This document shows positions 1 through 5,665 of a DNA stretch of 42,319 nucleotides, one piece after another (positions within the stretch are counted from its first letter, which is position 1; the number at the start of each line of letters is the position of its first letter). Below the pieces are notes generated by a model. It searched no databases. It was given only the letters and a program-made list of their open reading frames with translations, and had not been told where the DNA came from. The position numbers and the translations under genes were made by a program. The stretch is from Streptomyces sp. PKU-EA00015. GTDB lineage: Bacteria > Actinomycetota > Actinomycetes > Streptomycetales > Streptomycetaceae. The stretch covers positions 1-42,319 of the forward strand of contig NZ_JABZEE010000073.1 in NCBI RefSeq assembly GCF_013387495.1, in the 5' to 3' direction.

Positions 1-12
1 CACAAGCCAAGT
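1..12. repeat. Half-site of dispersed ACTTNGCTTG palindrome
   Basis: The first 12 bases, read on the minus strand, give ACTTGGCTTGTG, matching one arm of the palindromes at 3738, 8284, 13431 and 31406. It occupies the same place upstream of the first gene as the 3738 copy does upstream of the 3924 gene. The other arm would lie outside the window; if the molecule is circular the bases at the end of the window do not complete it. Confidence 0.45.
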
Positions 13-67
13 CGCTGGAAAGTCGCCAAAATAGGCCACTGACCTGCGGTTTTGTGGGCATGTCGAG

Positions 68-96
68 TTGCCTGTGGTGCTCTATTGCTGTAGTCT
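68..96 (+). promoter_or_regulatory. Promoter TTGCCT-17-TAGTCT
   Basis: A -35 TTGCCT (68-73), 17-bp spacer and -10 TAGTCT (91-96) precede the first gene. The same layout occurs at 3828-3856 in a homologous leader, which strengthens the call. Transcription would begin near 103, just before the hairpin at 111-127. Confidence 0.6.
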
Positions 97-110
97 TTTG
101 CTTGTCGGAA

Positions 111-127
111 CGGGGAACGGCACCCCG
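111..127 (+). promoter_or_regulatory. AACGGCA-loop hairpin in 5' leader
   Basis: CGGGG / AACGGCA / CCCCG forms a 5-bp stem with a 7-nt loop, placed at the predicted 5' end of the first transcript. The same loop recurs at 656, 901, 3876 and 31996. In four of the five it lies upstream of a Shine-Dalgarno sequence with an intervening CACCACCAAC-like linker. Confidence 0.6.
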
Positions 128-163
128 CCCCGACACCACCAACACACCGGAAGGACACGGCAC

Positions 164-634
164 ATGCTTGAGACGACGAACTACCACCGCGCCGAGCGAG
201 GGGCGGCCGTGCTCGCGGCATTCCTGGCAGCCGCCGCCACGGCTGGAGCGACGCTCACGCCGGGCGACCGCGCCGAGCTCGGCCGCGCGGCGGTCGAGGC
301 GTACCCCCTCGGCACCGACGACTCCACCGAGACGCTGAGCTTCACTCTCGCCGACATCTACCACCACGCGGACGGGGTGAAGGCCCCTCACGCCCTGCTC
401 GCTGCGGCCCGGATGGAGCTCTCCACCACGGTCAACGTGCTGCCCGTACTCGGCGCGCTCGGCGACGACGGCCGCCCCGGCATCCTCGCGTGCGCAGTTG
501 CGGCCATCCTCGCGCACGGCGACGAGCAGGGCGTATGCGTCCACGAGGTCACCGACCGCGCTTACGACCACTGGGCCGACGAGGCCGAGGAAGAGCGCTT
601 CATGCGCGTCCGCGCCGAGCGCTACGCCAAGTAA
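164..634 (+). CDS. Hypothetical protein, 156 aa
   Basis: I do not recognise this family. The predicted protein is 156 residues, alanine- and acid-rich, soluble, with no membrane segment after the start chosen here. ATG 164 is chosen because GGAAGGACA lies just upstream and the same Shine-Dalgarno/start arrangement recurs at 3924; an upstream in-frame ATG at 68 overlaps the predicted promoter and is rejected. It is the first gene behind a promoter-leader that is duplicated at 3.8 kb. The following small genes (713, 959, 1138) lie on the same strand with hairpin-containing gaps, so they probably form one operon. A plasmid accessory role is inference only. Confidence 0.7.
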   Translation: MLETTNYHRAERGAAVLAAFLAAAATAGATLTPGDRAELGRAAVEAYPLGTDDSTETLSFTLADIYHHADGVKAPHALLAAARMELSTTVNVLPVLGALGDDGRPGILACAVAAILAHGDEQGVCVHEVTDRAYDHWADEAEEERFMRVRAERYAK

Positions 635-647
635 CCCCCACCGCCGG

Positions 648-670
648 GGGGCGGGAACGGCACCCGCCCC
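648..670 (+). promoter_or_regulatory. AACGGCA-loop hairpin between genes
   Basis: An 8-bp perfect GC stem (648-655 with 663-670) closes the loop AACGGCA. It begins 13 bases after the stop of the 164 gene and precedes the 54-aa gene by about 43 nt. No T-run follows, so a simple intrinsic terminator is not the best reading; a translational or RNA-stability element is equally possible. Confidence 0.6.
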
Positions 671-712
671 TCTGGCACCACCACCAACACCCGGTCGAAG
701 GGAAGTACCGCC

Positions 713-877
713 ATGGGCAAGCCCACCGAGGCCGCGCAGAAGCTGTTAGCCGAGGCCCACGCCGACTACCAGCGAGCCAACAGCCCCGCCATGAAGGCCG
801 CCGCCCGCGAACAGCTCGGGCAGGCCCGCGCCAACGGCAACGCCGCCGCCGCAACCCCCAGCAGCCGCCGCAACTGA
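713..877 (+). CDS. Small hypothetical protein, 54 aa, with TTA codon
   Basis: ATG 713 follows a purine-rich GAAGGGAAG Shine-Dalgarno and gives a 54-residue protein starting MGKPTEAAQK and ending at TGA 875-877. The composition (Ala, Gln, Arg, Asn) suggests a small helical, basic protein, with nothing recognisable. Codon 12 is TTA (746-748). In Streptomyces TTA is rare and read by the developmentally regulated bldA tRNA, so expression could be growth-phase dependent (inference). The gene sits between two copies of the AACGGCA hairpin, which supports it as a separate cistron. Confidence 0.6.
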   Translation: MGKPTEAAQKLLAEAHADYQRANSPAMKAAAREQLGQARANGNAAAATPSSRRN

Positions 878-890
878 GCAACCACCCAGC

Positions 891-917
891 CGGGGGCGGG
901 AACGGCACCCGCCCCCG
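891..917 (+). promoter_or_regulatory. AACGGCA-loop hairpin, 10-bp stem
   Basis: A 10-bp perfect stem (891-900 with 908-917) encloses the same AACGGCA loop. It lies 13 bases after the 54-aa gene and about 40 nt before ATG 959. Stem lengths differ between copies (3 to 10 bp) while the loop never changes, so the loop sequence itself appears to be under selection. Confidence 0.65.
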
Positions 918-958
918 CCAGCCCCTCCACCGACACCGAAAGCGCAAGGAGACACGAC

Positions 959-1141
959 ATGGACGACGTGACCAACGCCGACCGCACGACATGGGCCGCC
1001 GAGGCCCTGGCCGCCTACAACGATGCCGCCCCCGACCAGCTCTTGCCCGTGCCCGAGCAGGCCGAGCGGGTGCGGCTCGGCATCATCGCCGCCGAGACCC
1101 TGGCCCGCGCAACCGTTGGCAGCCGCACGAGCAGACCGTGA
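959..1141 (+). CDS. Small hypothetical protein, 60 aa
   Basis: ATG 959 follows AAGGAGA at a good spacing and gives a 60-residue acidic, alanine-rich protein (MDDVTNADRT...). No family is recognised. Its stop TGA (1139-1141) overlaps the GTG start of the next gene (GTGA), which indicates translational coupling. It is the third of four small genes following the first promoter and is itself preceded by an AACGGCA hairpin. Confidence 0.6.
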   Translation: MDDVTNADRTTWAAEALAAYNDAAPDQLLPVPEQAERVRLGIIAAETLARATVGSRTSRP

Positions 1142-1554
1142 ACGACCAGCAGAGTGCAGACGAGGTCATCGGCGACCTGTTCGCCTACATATTCCTTCTG
1201 GCGGACGGCCGTGCCACCCCCGACCAGCTCACCCGGGCCGCCGAGGAGATGCGCAGCACCCGCTACCCCGTGACGCTGAACGCACTGTGCGAAGTGACCG
1301 CCGCCGACGTCGAACGCGTGGCCGCCATGCTCGCCGCGTGCATGGACGCCGCCGAGCACTTCGGGTGCGACGTGCCCGGCATGCTGCACTTCGCTCGGCT
1401 GTGCGCCGAGGACATGAAGGCCGAAGAGGCGCACGACAACGCCCTGACAGCAGTAGGGGCCGGTGGGGACACCCCAGGGGGTGACGGCATCCCACCGGCC
1501 CAGCGCTTCCACCAACACCGGCCGAAGGCCGAATGGAAAGCGGCACCAGTGTAG
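1138..1554 (+). CDS. Hypothetical protein, 138 aa
   Basis: The GTG start at 1138 overlaps the stop of the preceding 60-aa gene by four bases. The 138-residue product (MNDQQSADEVIGDLFAYIFL...) looks globular and mainly helical for the first 100 residues, with cysteines near residues 51, 68 and 75 and a low-complexity tail. The same frame is open far upstream, but that part overlaps the other small genes and reads as a shadow. Function is unknown; its place suggests co-expression with the small genes before it. Confidence 0.6.
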   Translation: MNDQQSADEVIGDLFAYIFLLADGRATPDQLTRAAEEMRSTRYPVTLNALCEVTAADVERVAAMLAACMDAAEHFGCDVPGMLHFARLCAEDMKAEEAHDNALTAVGAGGDTPGGDGIPPAQRFHQHRPKAEWKAAPV

Positions 1555-1601
1555 ACCGATCCGGCCGAGTGCCGGCACCCGCGCCGTGGTCGCGAGGCGG
1601 A

Positions 1602-1627
1602 CCGGGGCGGCATCGAGCCGGCCCCGG
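1602..1627 (+). terminator. Hairpin with ATCGA loop (terminator-like)
   Basis: CCGGGGC-GGC / ATCGA / GCC-g-GCCCCGG forms a ten-bp stem with one bulged G, about 50 nt after the stop of the 1138 gene. A sibling hairpin with the same ATCGA loop lies after the metalloprotease gene at 5068-5090. No T-run follows, as is common for Streptomyces hairpin terminators. Confidence 0.4.
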
Positions 1628-1752
1628 ACCGCGCTGCCGCCGGCCACCCGCGCCGCCGTCTCGCCACACGGCCGCCCACCCGCATGAGGGAGCCGGCCAC
1701 CTGCGGCCATACCCTCGCACCCAGCAGCACCCAGCCCCGAAGGAGAGACCCC

Positions 1753-2349
1753 GTGATCCCGCACGGCCGCCCAGCACTCGACATCCACGGCGTCGCCGAG
1801 CGCGCCGGCGTCTCGCCGACGACATGGCGCCGCCGGCACCACGCCGCGTTCGCCGCCGCGGTGCAGCCCCTGCCCGGATCGCTGCGGCCCACCCTCTACG
1901 ACGCCGCCCAGGTCGACGCCTTCCTGTCGGGCAAGCCGCTGCCCGCACTCCCGGCGAAGCCGCACCCCGATGACCTGTTGACCGACACCGAGGCCAGCGC
2001 GGTCGCCGGGGTCGGCGCGTCCACGGTCAGGGCCGACGCCGTCAACGGCTTGATGCCCCGGGGGGAGGAGCGCCACGGCCGCCGGTGGTGGACTCGCGCC
2101 GCCGCCGAGGCCCGCGCCGCCCGCCCGAAGCAGTACAAGGGCCGCACGCCCGGCGCCCGAGACAAGGCCCCGCGCAGCCGCCCAGATCACCGGGTGGCCG
2201 AGGTGGTCGCCGAACTGGAGCGAGCCGCAGCCGGCCGACGCGAGCCCGTGACCGCCGACGAGATCGCAGAGTTCTACGAGGTCAGCACCCGAACCGCCGA
2301 GCGCATCATGGCCAAGGCCCGCGCCGAACGCGGCAAGGCCGCCGGCTAG
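1753..2349 (+). CDS. Helix-turn-helix DNA-binding protein, 198 aa
   Basis: GTG 1753 is preceded by a strong AAGGAGAG. The N-terminus (about residues 9-62) reads as a helix-turn-helix domain: GVAERAGVSPTTWRRRHH, then TLYDAAQVDAFLSG, which resembles a MerR/excisionase-type winged helix. A second similar unit follows at about residues 75-120 (TEASAVAGVGASTVRADAVNGLMP...RRWWTRAAAEA). The C-terminus (about 150-195) holds a third HTH-like segment, VTADEIAEFYEVSTRTAERIMAKAR. It is basic and lies at the end of the first gene cluster. It could be a plasmid copy/transfer regulator; the target is not known. Confidence 0.65.
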   Translation: MIPHGRPALDIHGVAERAGVSPTTWRRRHHAAFAAAVQPLPGSLRPTLYDAAQVDAFLSGKPLPALPAKPHPDDLLTDTEASAVAGVGASTVRADAVNGLMPRGEERHGRRWWTRAAAEARAARPKQYKGRTPGARDKAPRSRPDHRVAEVVAELERAAAGRREPVTADEIAEFYEVSTRTAERIMAKARAERGKAAG

Positions 2350-2888
2350 CCGGCCGGCAGCGGCCGGCCCACGTCGACCAGCAGGCCGGCCGGGACACCG
2401 CCGCGCATCCACGACTCGGCTACCGGGCCGATCGCGCCGTTCGCGTGCAGAAGCGGCCCACCGTGCTCGCCCATCAGGGCGGCCGCTGCCTCAGCCACCA
2501 CAGGCAAGCCCAGGTAGGCAGCACCGGGACGAGGCCACGTCAGATCACGTACAACGCCGTCAGGAGCCGCGCACCAGGCGTGTTCGACGGGAAACGCCAG
2601 GTCCCAGGCCCATCCCTCCACATAAGCCAGCTCGCCGCCGGACGCCCACGCCCACGACACCGACTCGATGAAGCACTTCCCCGGCTCCCCCGGCGGTTGC
2701 TCGCCGTCCGGCCACGGTGCAGGCGTGAACAGCCGTCCGTGCGCGAGGAGGAGACCGGCGAGACAGCTGTGAGCCCATCCAGAGCGAGCACCGCGGGCCG
2801 CCGCATCGAGCCGCAGCCAGTCGACCAGCCAGAACTCAGCATCCGCCGGCCCCGCGGTGACATCCGGCGGTACCGCTTCACTGTCCAT
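2346..2888 (-). CDS. Hypothetical protein with Cys/His motif, 180 aa
   Basis: The minus-strand protein starts at MDSEAVPPDV (ATG at 2888), with a GGAAGA-like ribosome site upstream; six extra residues are possible to 2906. Motifs EGWAWDL, FPVEHAWC and VVRDLTW...AYLGLP in the middle resemble bacterial and phage proteins that end in 'H-A-W...D-P-T-W', which look like a papain/transglutaminase-type fold. CFIESVSWA would supply a cysteine and VEHAW a histidine. This is an inference from motif spacing, with no confirmed catalysis. It is convergent with the 1753 gene and the stops overlap by 4 nt. Confidence 0.6.
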   Translation of the reverse strand: MDSEAVPPDVTAGPADAEFWLVDWLRLDAAARGARSGWAHSCLAGLLLAHGRLFTPAPWPDGEQPPGEPGKCFIESVSWAWASGGELAYVEGWAWDLAFPVEHAWCAAPDGVVRDLTWPRPGAAYLGLPVVAEAAAALMGEHGGPLLHANGAIGPVAESWMRGGVPAGLLVDVGRPLPAG

Positions 2889-3269
2889 GGCGCCAGTCTT
2901 CCGCACGGGTTCGCCGTGGCTGGCTGCGGGCTGTGTGGCTTTATCGACGACTTACGACAGCAGTTGTTCACGACGGCGGGAGGCACCTGCCGCGCCAGGA
3001 TGTCGATGTCGACGAGTACGGGAGGCGGTTCGCCGCCGAGGTCCGTACGACGGCGTCGACGCTGAGCCACCGGCTGCCTAACCCCGTAGCCAGCGCTTTT
3101 CTCCTCAGCCACCCGACTTCGATGAAGACGACGACGGCGGAGCGTGCCCGCAGCGGCCTGGCGGTGCTGTCCATCGTCGTGAACAACAGCTCGGCGTTGG
3201 CCGATGAAGTGCCTCCCGAACTGCTGTAGAAACGCTGCTCCTCGACGTGTACAGAGCCAGCTGTGTGTG
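2889..3269. other. Region without confident gene; weak ORF 2933-3229
   Basis: About 380 bases separate the 2346 gene from the long inverted repeat. A plus-strand frame at 2933-3229 encodes 98 residues (ends VVNNSSALADEVPPELL) without a clear ribosome site or family. It may be a relic of a larger gene cut by the rearrangement that placed the inverted repeat next to it. Nothing else is supported here. Confidence 0.3.
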
Positions 3270-3300
3270 GTGCGCGGTGGGTCCGTAATTCTCCGTGGCC
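3270..3300 (+). repeat. 31-bp repeat shared with 42031-42061
   Basis: Thirty-one identical bases occur here and directly after the serine recombinase gene at 42031-42061, in the same orientation. The right 19 bases also start the long inverted repeat and recur inverted at 13761-13779. The core reads GTCCGTAATTCTCCGTGG. It is a candidate recombination site or a footprint of a past exchange. Confidence 0.6.
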
Positions 3301-3610
3301 TGCGCCGTTGGCGGCCGCCGGCTCGGTGGGGTGGGGAAAGACGGCTGGCGGCGGGGGGAGGGGTGCCGGGTTGATCTTCGGTCGCCGTCCGCCCGGGCGG
3401 TGGTGGGCGCGGACCGTGCCCCCGCCGTCGCGGATGACCGCGCGTGAGGCGACCGCGCCCATAGGCGGTGGCCGAGGGGGAGCAGCTGCTGCCGCGATGT
3501 GGCCGGGGCCGCCATGGTCGCTCCGCGTCGGCGCGCGCATCGTCGTGGCCCGGCAGCATGTCGAGGGGTGGTCGCACCAGGTCCGTGCACACCCACCGCC
3601 CAAGCACCGT
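3282..3610 (+). repeat. 329-bp long inverted repeat, left copy
   Basis: Aligned by eye to the reverse complement of 13451-13779, this stretch matches over all 329 bases with one mismatch (3604 versus 13457) and no gap. Flanks differ on both sides. On the minus strand it continues from a hydrophobic reading frame (3611-3750) that shifts frame at the edge, so it may contain part of a broken membrane-protein gene. No intact gene is recognised in it. Confidence 0.9.
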
Positions 3611-3752
3611 CGCGGGTGCCCGTGGACGCTGCCAGCCGTCGAGGACGAGCAGCACCAGGGCCACGGCACGAGCACGGCGACGAGCGCCAGGAGCACGCCG
3701 ACGAGGAACGCCCCCGGGCGGACCAGCACACCCGCCAACTTCGCTTGCACAA
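3611..3752 (-). pseudogene. Possible membrane-protein gene fragment
   Basis: On the minus strand, ATG near 3750 opens MQAKLAGVLVRPGAFLVGVLLALVA..., a credible N-terminal membrane segment. The hydrophobic stretch continues (ALVLLVLDGW) only after a frame change, and the sequence then runs into the 329-bp repeat. This looks like the 5' end of a decayed membrane-protein gene, but no homologue is recognised. The segment overlaps the palindrome at 3738, which weighs against a functional start. Confidence 0.3.
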
Positions 3753-3758
3753 GCTAAA
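3738..3758. promoter_or_regulatory. Dispersed palindrome ACTTCGCTTG-CACAAGC
   Basis: ACTTCGCTTG followed by CACAAGCTAAA is an imperfect palindrome that matches the perfect one at 8284-8305. It lies 90 bp upstream of the promoter at 3828 and about 165 bp upstream of the 3924 start. It is probably an operator or structural site for a plasmid DNA-binding protein. Confidence 0.5.
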
Positions 3759-3827
3759 ACAGGCTGGAGATTCCCGCGCGGCACGCCGCTGACCTGCGGG
3801 TTCCTTGCGATGCGAAACGTGGCGGAA

Positions 3828-3856
3828 TTGACTGTGGTGCCTAGTTGCTGTATTCT
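3828..3856 (+). promoter_or_regulatory. Promoter TTGACT-17-TATTCT
   Basis: TTGACT (3828-3833), a 17-bp spacer and TATTCT (3851-3856) form a near-consensus housekeeping promoter. The spacer GTGGTGC..TTGCTG is nearly shared with the 68-96 promoter, and the sequence stays alignable down to both start codons, so the two leaders are duplicates. Confidence 0.75.
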
Positions 3857-3871
3857 TTTAATTGTCGGGAA

Positions 3872-3886
3872 GGGGAACGGCACCCC
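3872..3886 (+). promoter_or_regulatory. AACGGCA-loop hairpin in 5' leader
   Basis: GGGG / AACGGCA / CCCC lies about 16 nt after the -10 box and 38 nt before ATG 3924, in the same place as the copy at 111-127. The linker CACCACCAAC and the AAAGGACA ribosome site are also shared. Confidence 0.6.
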
Positions 3887-3923
3887 GGACCGGCACCACC
3901 AACGCCCCGAAAGGACACAGCAC

Positions 3924-3992
3924 ATGAACAACCCGGACAACGAGCGAGTGATCCCGCAGCTTCCCGCCCAGCGCGACCGCCGCGCGAGCTGA
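3924..3992 (+). CDS. Short leader ORF, 22 aa
   Basis: ATG 3924 after GAAAGGACA encodes MNNPDNERVIPQLPAQRDRRAS and stops at 3992. It uses the same ribosome site and start context as the 164 gene but ends after 22 residues. A strong hairpin (4001-4029) follows at once, so it may be a leader peptide for the metalloprotease gene or the remnant of a longer gene. There is no family. Confidence 0.4.
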   Translation: MNNPDNERVIPQLPAQRDRRAS

Positions 3993-4000
3993 CCCGCCAT

Positions 4001-4029
4001 CGGGGGGCGGCACCAGGAGCCGCCCCCCG
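4001..4029 (+). terminator. Hairpin, 10-bp stem, before metalloprotease gene
   Basis: A perfect 10-bp stem (4001-4010 with 4020-4029) with loop CACCAGGAG lies between the 22-aa ORF and ATG 4073. The loop contains AGGAG, an anti-Shine-Dalgarno match. There is no T-run. It could act as an attenuator downstream of the short ORF or simply as an RNA structure. Confidence 0.5.
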
Positions 4030-4072
4030 AAACCCGCCCTAACTGTCCGCCCCGCACGATAGGAAAGCACCG

Positions 4073-4984
4073 ATGACCGCCACCACCACCGCGATCCCCA
4101 CCCAGGCCCAGCCCGTTGCCGAGATCAGCCACGAGCACGGCAGCCGTATCATCACCGCCCTTGAGGGCGCGTGGGCAGCGATCCGCGCCCAGCACCCCGA
4201 GGTGCCCCACGTCCTGATGATCACCGGCACCGGCCGGAGCCGCACGGGGATCACGTGGGGGCACTTCGGAGAGAAGCGCTGGACTGTTGAGACCGGCACC
4301 GGCACGAATGCCGGAAGGACGCACGAGCTCTTCGCAGGGGGCGAGCTGTTGAGCCTGGGAGGTCTCAGGACTGTTCAGACGCTCTTGCACGAGGCCGCCC
4401 ACGCCCTTGCCCACGTGCGGGGCATCAAGGACACGTCCAGTGATTACCGGTACCACAACAAGCGATTCGTGAAGCTCGCCGAGGAGCTTGGACTCACCGG
4501 ACCCGCGACCCCCGCCAACGTCATTGGCTGGTCAGACTGCACCATCACCGACGCCGCCACCCAGCGGTACGCCGAAGTCATCGCGGCATTGGACGCCGCC
4601 CGACTCCCGTACGTACACGACCCAATGGCGGTCATGCTCGGCAAGGGCACCCGCCCGACTACGGGTGGAGACGACGAGGGCAGCGACGCAGGCGGCACCA
4701 CCGAAGGAGGGGAAGGCGGAGAGCCCGGGGGCGATGAAGGCGGAGATGCCCCCCAGCCGCCGAAGAGGAAGCGCCCGACCCGCTTCCTGGTCATCTGCGG
4801 ATGCATCGAGCGGGACGAGGAAGGAAACCCCAAGCTCGGCAAGGACGGCCAGGAGAAGCCCGGACGCGCCATCCAGATCAGCCGGAAGTCTTGGGAGTTC
4901 GGCACCGTCGACGGGGGCGACGAGGGCGGGTTGATGTGCGGCCGGTGCAAGCAGCCGTTCCGCAAGGCCGACCCCGCCGCGTAG
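4073..4984 (+). CDS. SprT-like zinc metalloprotease domain protein
   Basis: The 303-residue protein carries HEAAH at residues 106-110 in LLHEAAHALAH, followed by YHNKRF (127-132), the arrangement of SprT/Spartan-type zincins. Residues about 195-235 form a Gly/Glu-rich flexible linker. The C-terminus has a CGC pair and a CGRC pair, likely a zinc ribbon, as in SprT proteins. Spartan relatives cut DNA-bound proteins; here a role in plasmid establishment or in removing protein blocks is inference. ATG 4073 follows GGAAAG. The gene is preceded by a duplicated promoter-leader and a hairpin, and followed by two further hairpins. Confidence 0.8.
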   Translation: MTATTTAIPTQAQPVAEISHEHGSRIITALEGAWAAIRAQHPEVPHVLMITGTGRSRTGITWGHFGEKRWTVETGTGTNAGRTHELFAGGELLSLGGLRTVQTLLHEAAHALAHVRGIKDTSSDYRYHNKRFVKLAEELGLTGPATPANVIGWSDCTITDAATQRYAEVIAALDAARLPYVHDPMAVMLGKGTRPTTGGDDEGSDAGGTTEGGEGGEPGGDEGGDAPQPPKRKRPTRFLVICGCIERDEEGNPKLGKDGQEKPGRAIQISRKSWEFGTVDGGDEGGLMCGRCKQPFRKADPAA

Positions 4985-4993
4985 GCGAGCAAC

Positions 4994-5019
4994 GGTCAGG
5001 GGCTCACGGGCCCCTGACC
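4994..5019 (+). terminator. Terminator-like hairpin
   Basis: GGTCAGGGGC / TCACGG / GCCCCTGACC, a perfect 10-bp stem with a 6-nt loop, starts 9 bases after the metalloprotease stop. A T-tract is absent, which is usual in high-GC actinomycetes. Confidence 0.6.
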
Positions 5020-5067
5020 CTCAGTCACCAAGCTGGCGCTGGCAACCGGGTGCCGGCCGGTGCGGCC

Positions 5068-5090
5068 GGAGGCGGCATCGAGCCGCCTCC
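5068..5090 (+). terminator. Hairpin with ATCGA loop
   Basis: GGAGGCGGC / ATCGA / GCCGCCTCC forms a 9-bp perfect stem. The same loop occurs in the hairpin at 1602-1627, also in the 3' region of a gene preceded by AACGGCA leaders. A tandem terminator or RNA-processing element is possible. Confidence 0.4.
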
Positions 5091-5154
5091 CGGCCGTAGC
5101 TGCCGCGTCTCGGCTGACGCCGACACAAATTAACCCCGCAACACGTCGAAATTG

Positions 5155-5185
5155 TGGACATCAACATGTAGGCACCGACTATGCT
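5155..5185 (+). promoter_or_regulatory. Promoter of a probably leaderless transcript
   Basis: TGGACA (5155-5160), 19 bp, TATGCT (5180-5185) and then a 7-nt gap to ATG 5193. No Shine-Dalgarno lies before that ATG. The spacing fits a leaderless mRNA starting at the A of the start codon. Confidence 0.45.
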
Positions 5186-5192
5186 CACGATC

Positions 5193-5429
5193 ATGGCAGC
5201 ACCTAGAGGACGACAGCAGCGAGGCCGCTCGACGGACTTTCCGTCAGACAAGGCGATTCGCGCAGGTCTGCTGTTGCACCCCGGCGAGCCCGTACGCGAG
5301 GCGTACGAGGACCTGGTAGCCGAAAGAGGCATCAGCGGTGCCGAAGTGATCCGACAGGCCCTGATGGAGATGCACAAGAGGCACCGTCAGGAGCGATCCA
5401 GTTCGATGCAGTTGAAGGAGGCCGGGTGA
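5193..5429 (+). CDS. Small RHH-type DNA-binding protein, 78 aa
   Basis: From ATG 5193 the product is 78 residues, with an arginine-rich N-terminus and a C-terminal ISGAEVIRQALMEMHKR that resembles the helical half of ribbon-helix-helix (Arc/CopG-like) proteins. An in-frame ATG at 5181 overlaps the -10 box, so 5193 is preferred. The gene lies directly upstream of the replication-protein gene and would suit a copy-number or replication regulator; this is inference from position and size. Confidence 0.5.
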   Translation: MAAPRGRQQRGRSTDFPSDKAIRAGLLLHPGEPVREAYEDLVAERGISGAEVIRQALMEMHKRHRQERSSSMQLKEAG

Positions 5430-5665
5430 TCTCACCGGCTGCGTGATCAGCTCTCGGGACTCCTAACCGAGTCTGACGCGTAAGCCGCCCGGGTCTCAGC
5501 TCCCATGGATGCCACTCCGACCTGCTGAGACTCCGGGCCCTAGAAAAGGCACTCAGCCGCCGTTGCTGCCGGTTTCCTAGGCCGACGAGCGGGGGCTTTC
5601 GTGCGTCCTCATAGCACCGAGGAGCTGCCGCCATCGTAGCGCAGACCCACGGTGGCGGCACCGGC
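5430..5665. other. Intergenic region upstream of rep; inverted repeat
   Basis: No gene is seen. GTCTCAG (5493-5499) and CTGAGAC (5525-5531) form a 7-bp inverted repeat with a 25-bp spacer, flanked by GGG and CCGGG. As the region just before the putative initiator gene, it may hold operator or origin sequences, but no iteron series is visible. Confidence 0.35.

Noticed and set aside
1015..2412. 465-codon minus-strand frame over the first gene cluster
   Set aside because: Covers four plus-strand genes with good ribosome sites and shows no motif.
3282..3610. Inverted repeat as an insertion sequence or terminal repeat
   Set aside because: No transposase frame, no short terminal repeats and no target duplication around either copy were seen.
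2540..4456. Long minus-strand frame (638 codons) across 2.5-4.5 kb
   Set aside because: It crosses the promoter, hairpins and inverted repeat and overlaps better supported genes on both strands; long shadow frames are common at this GC content.
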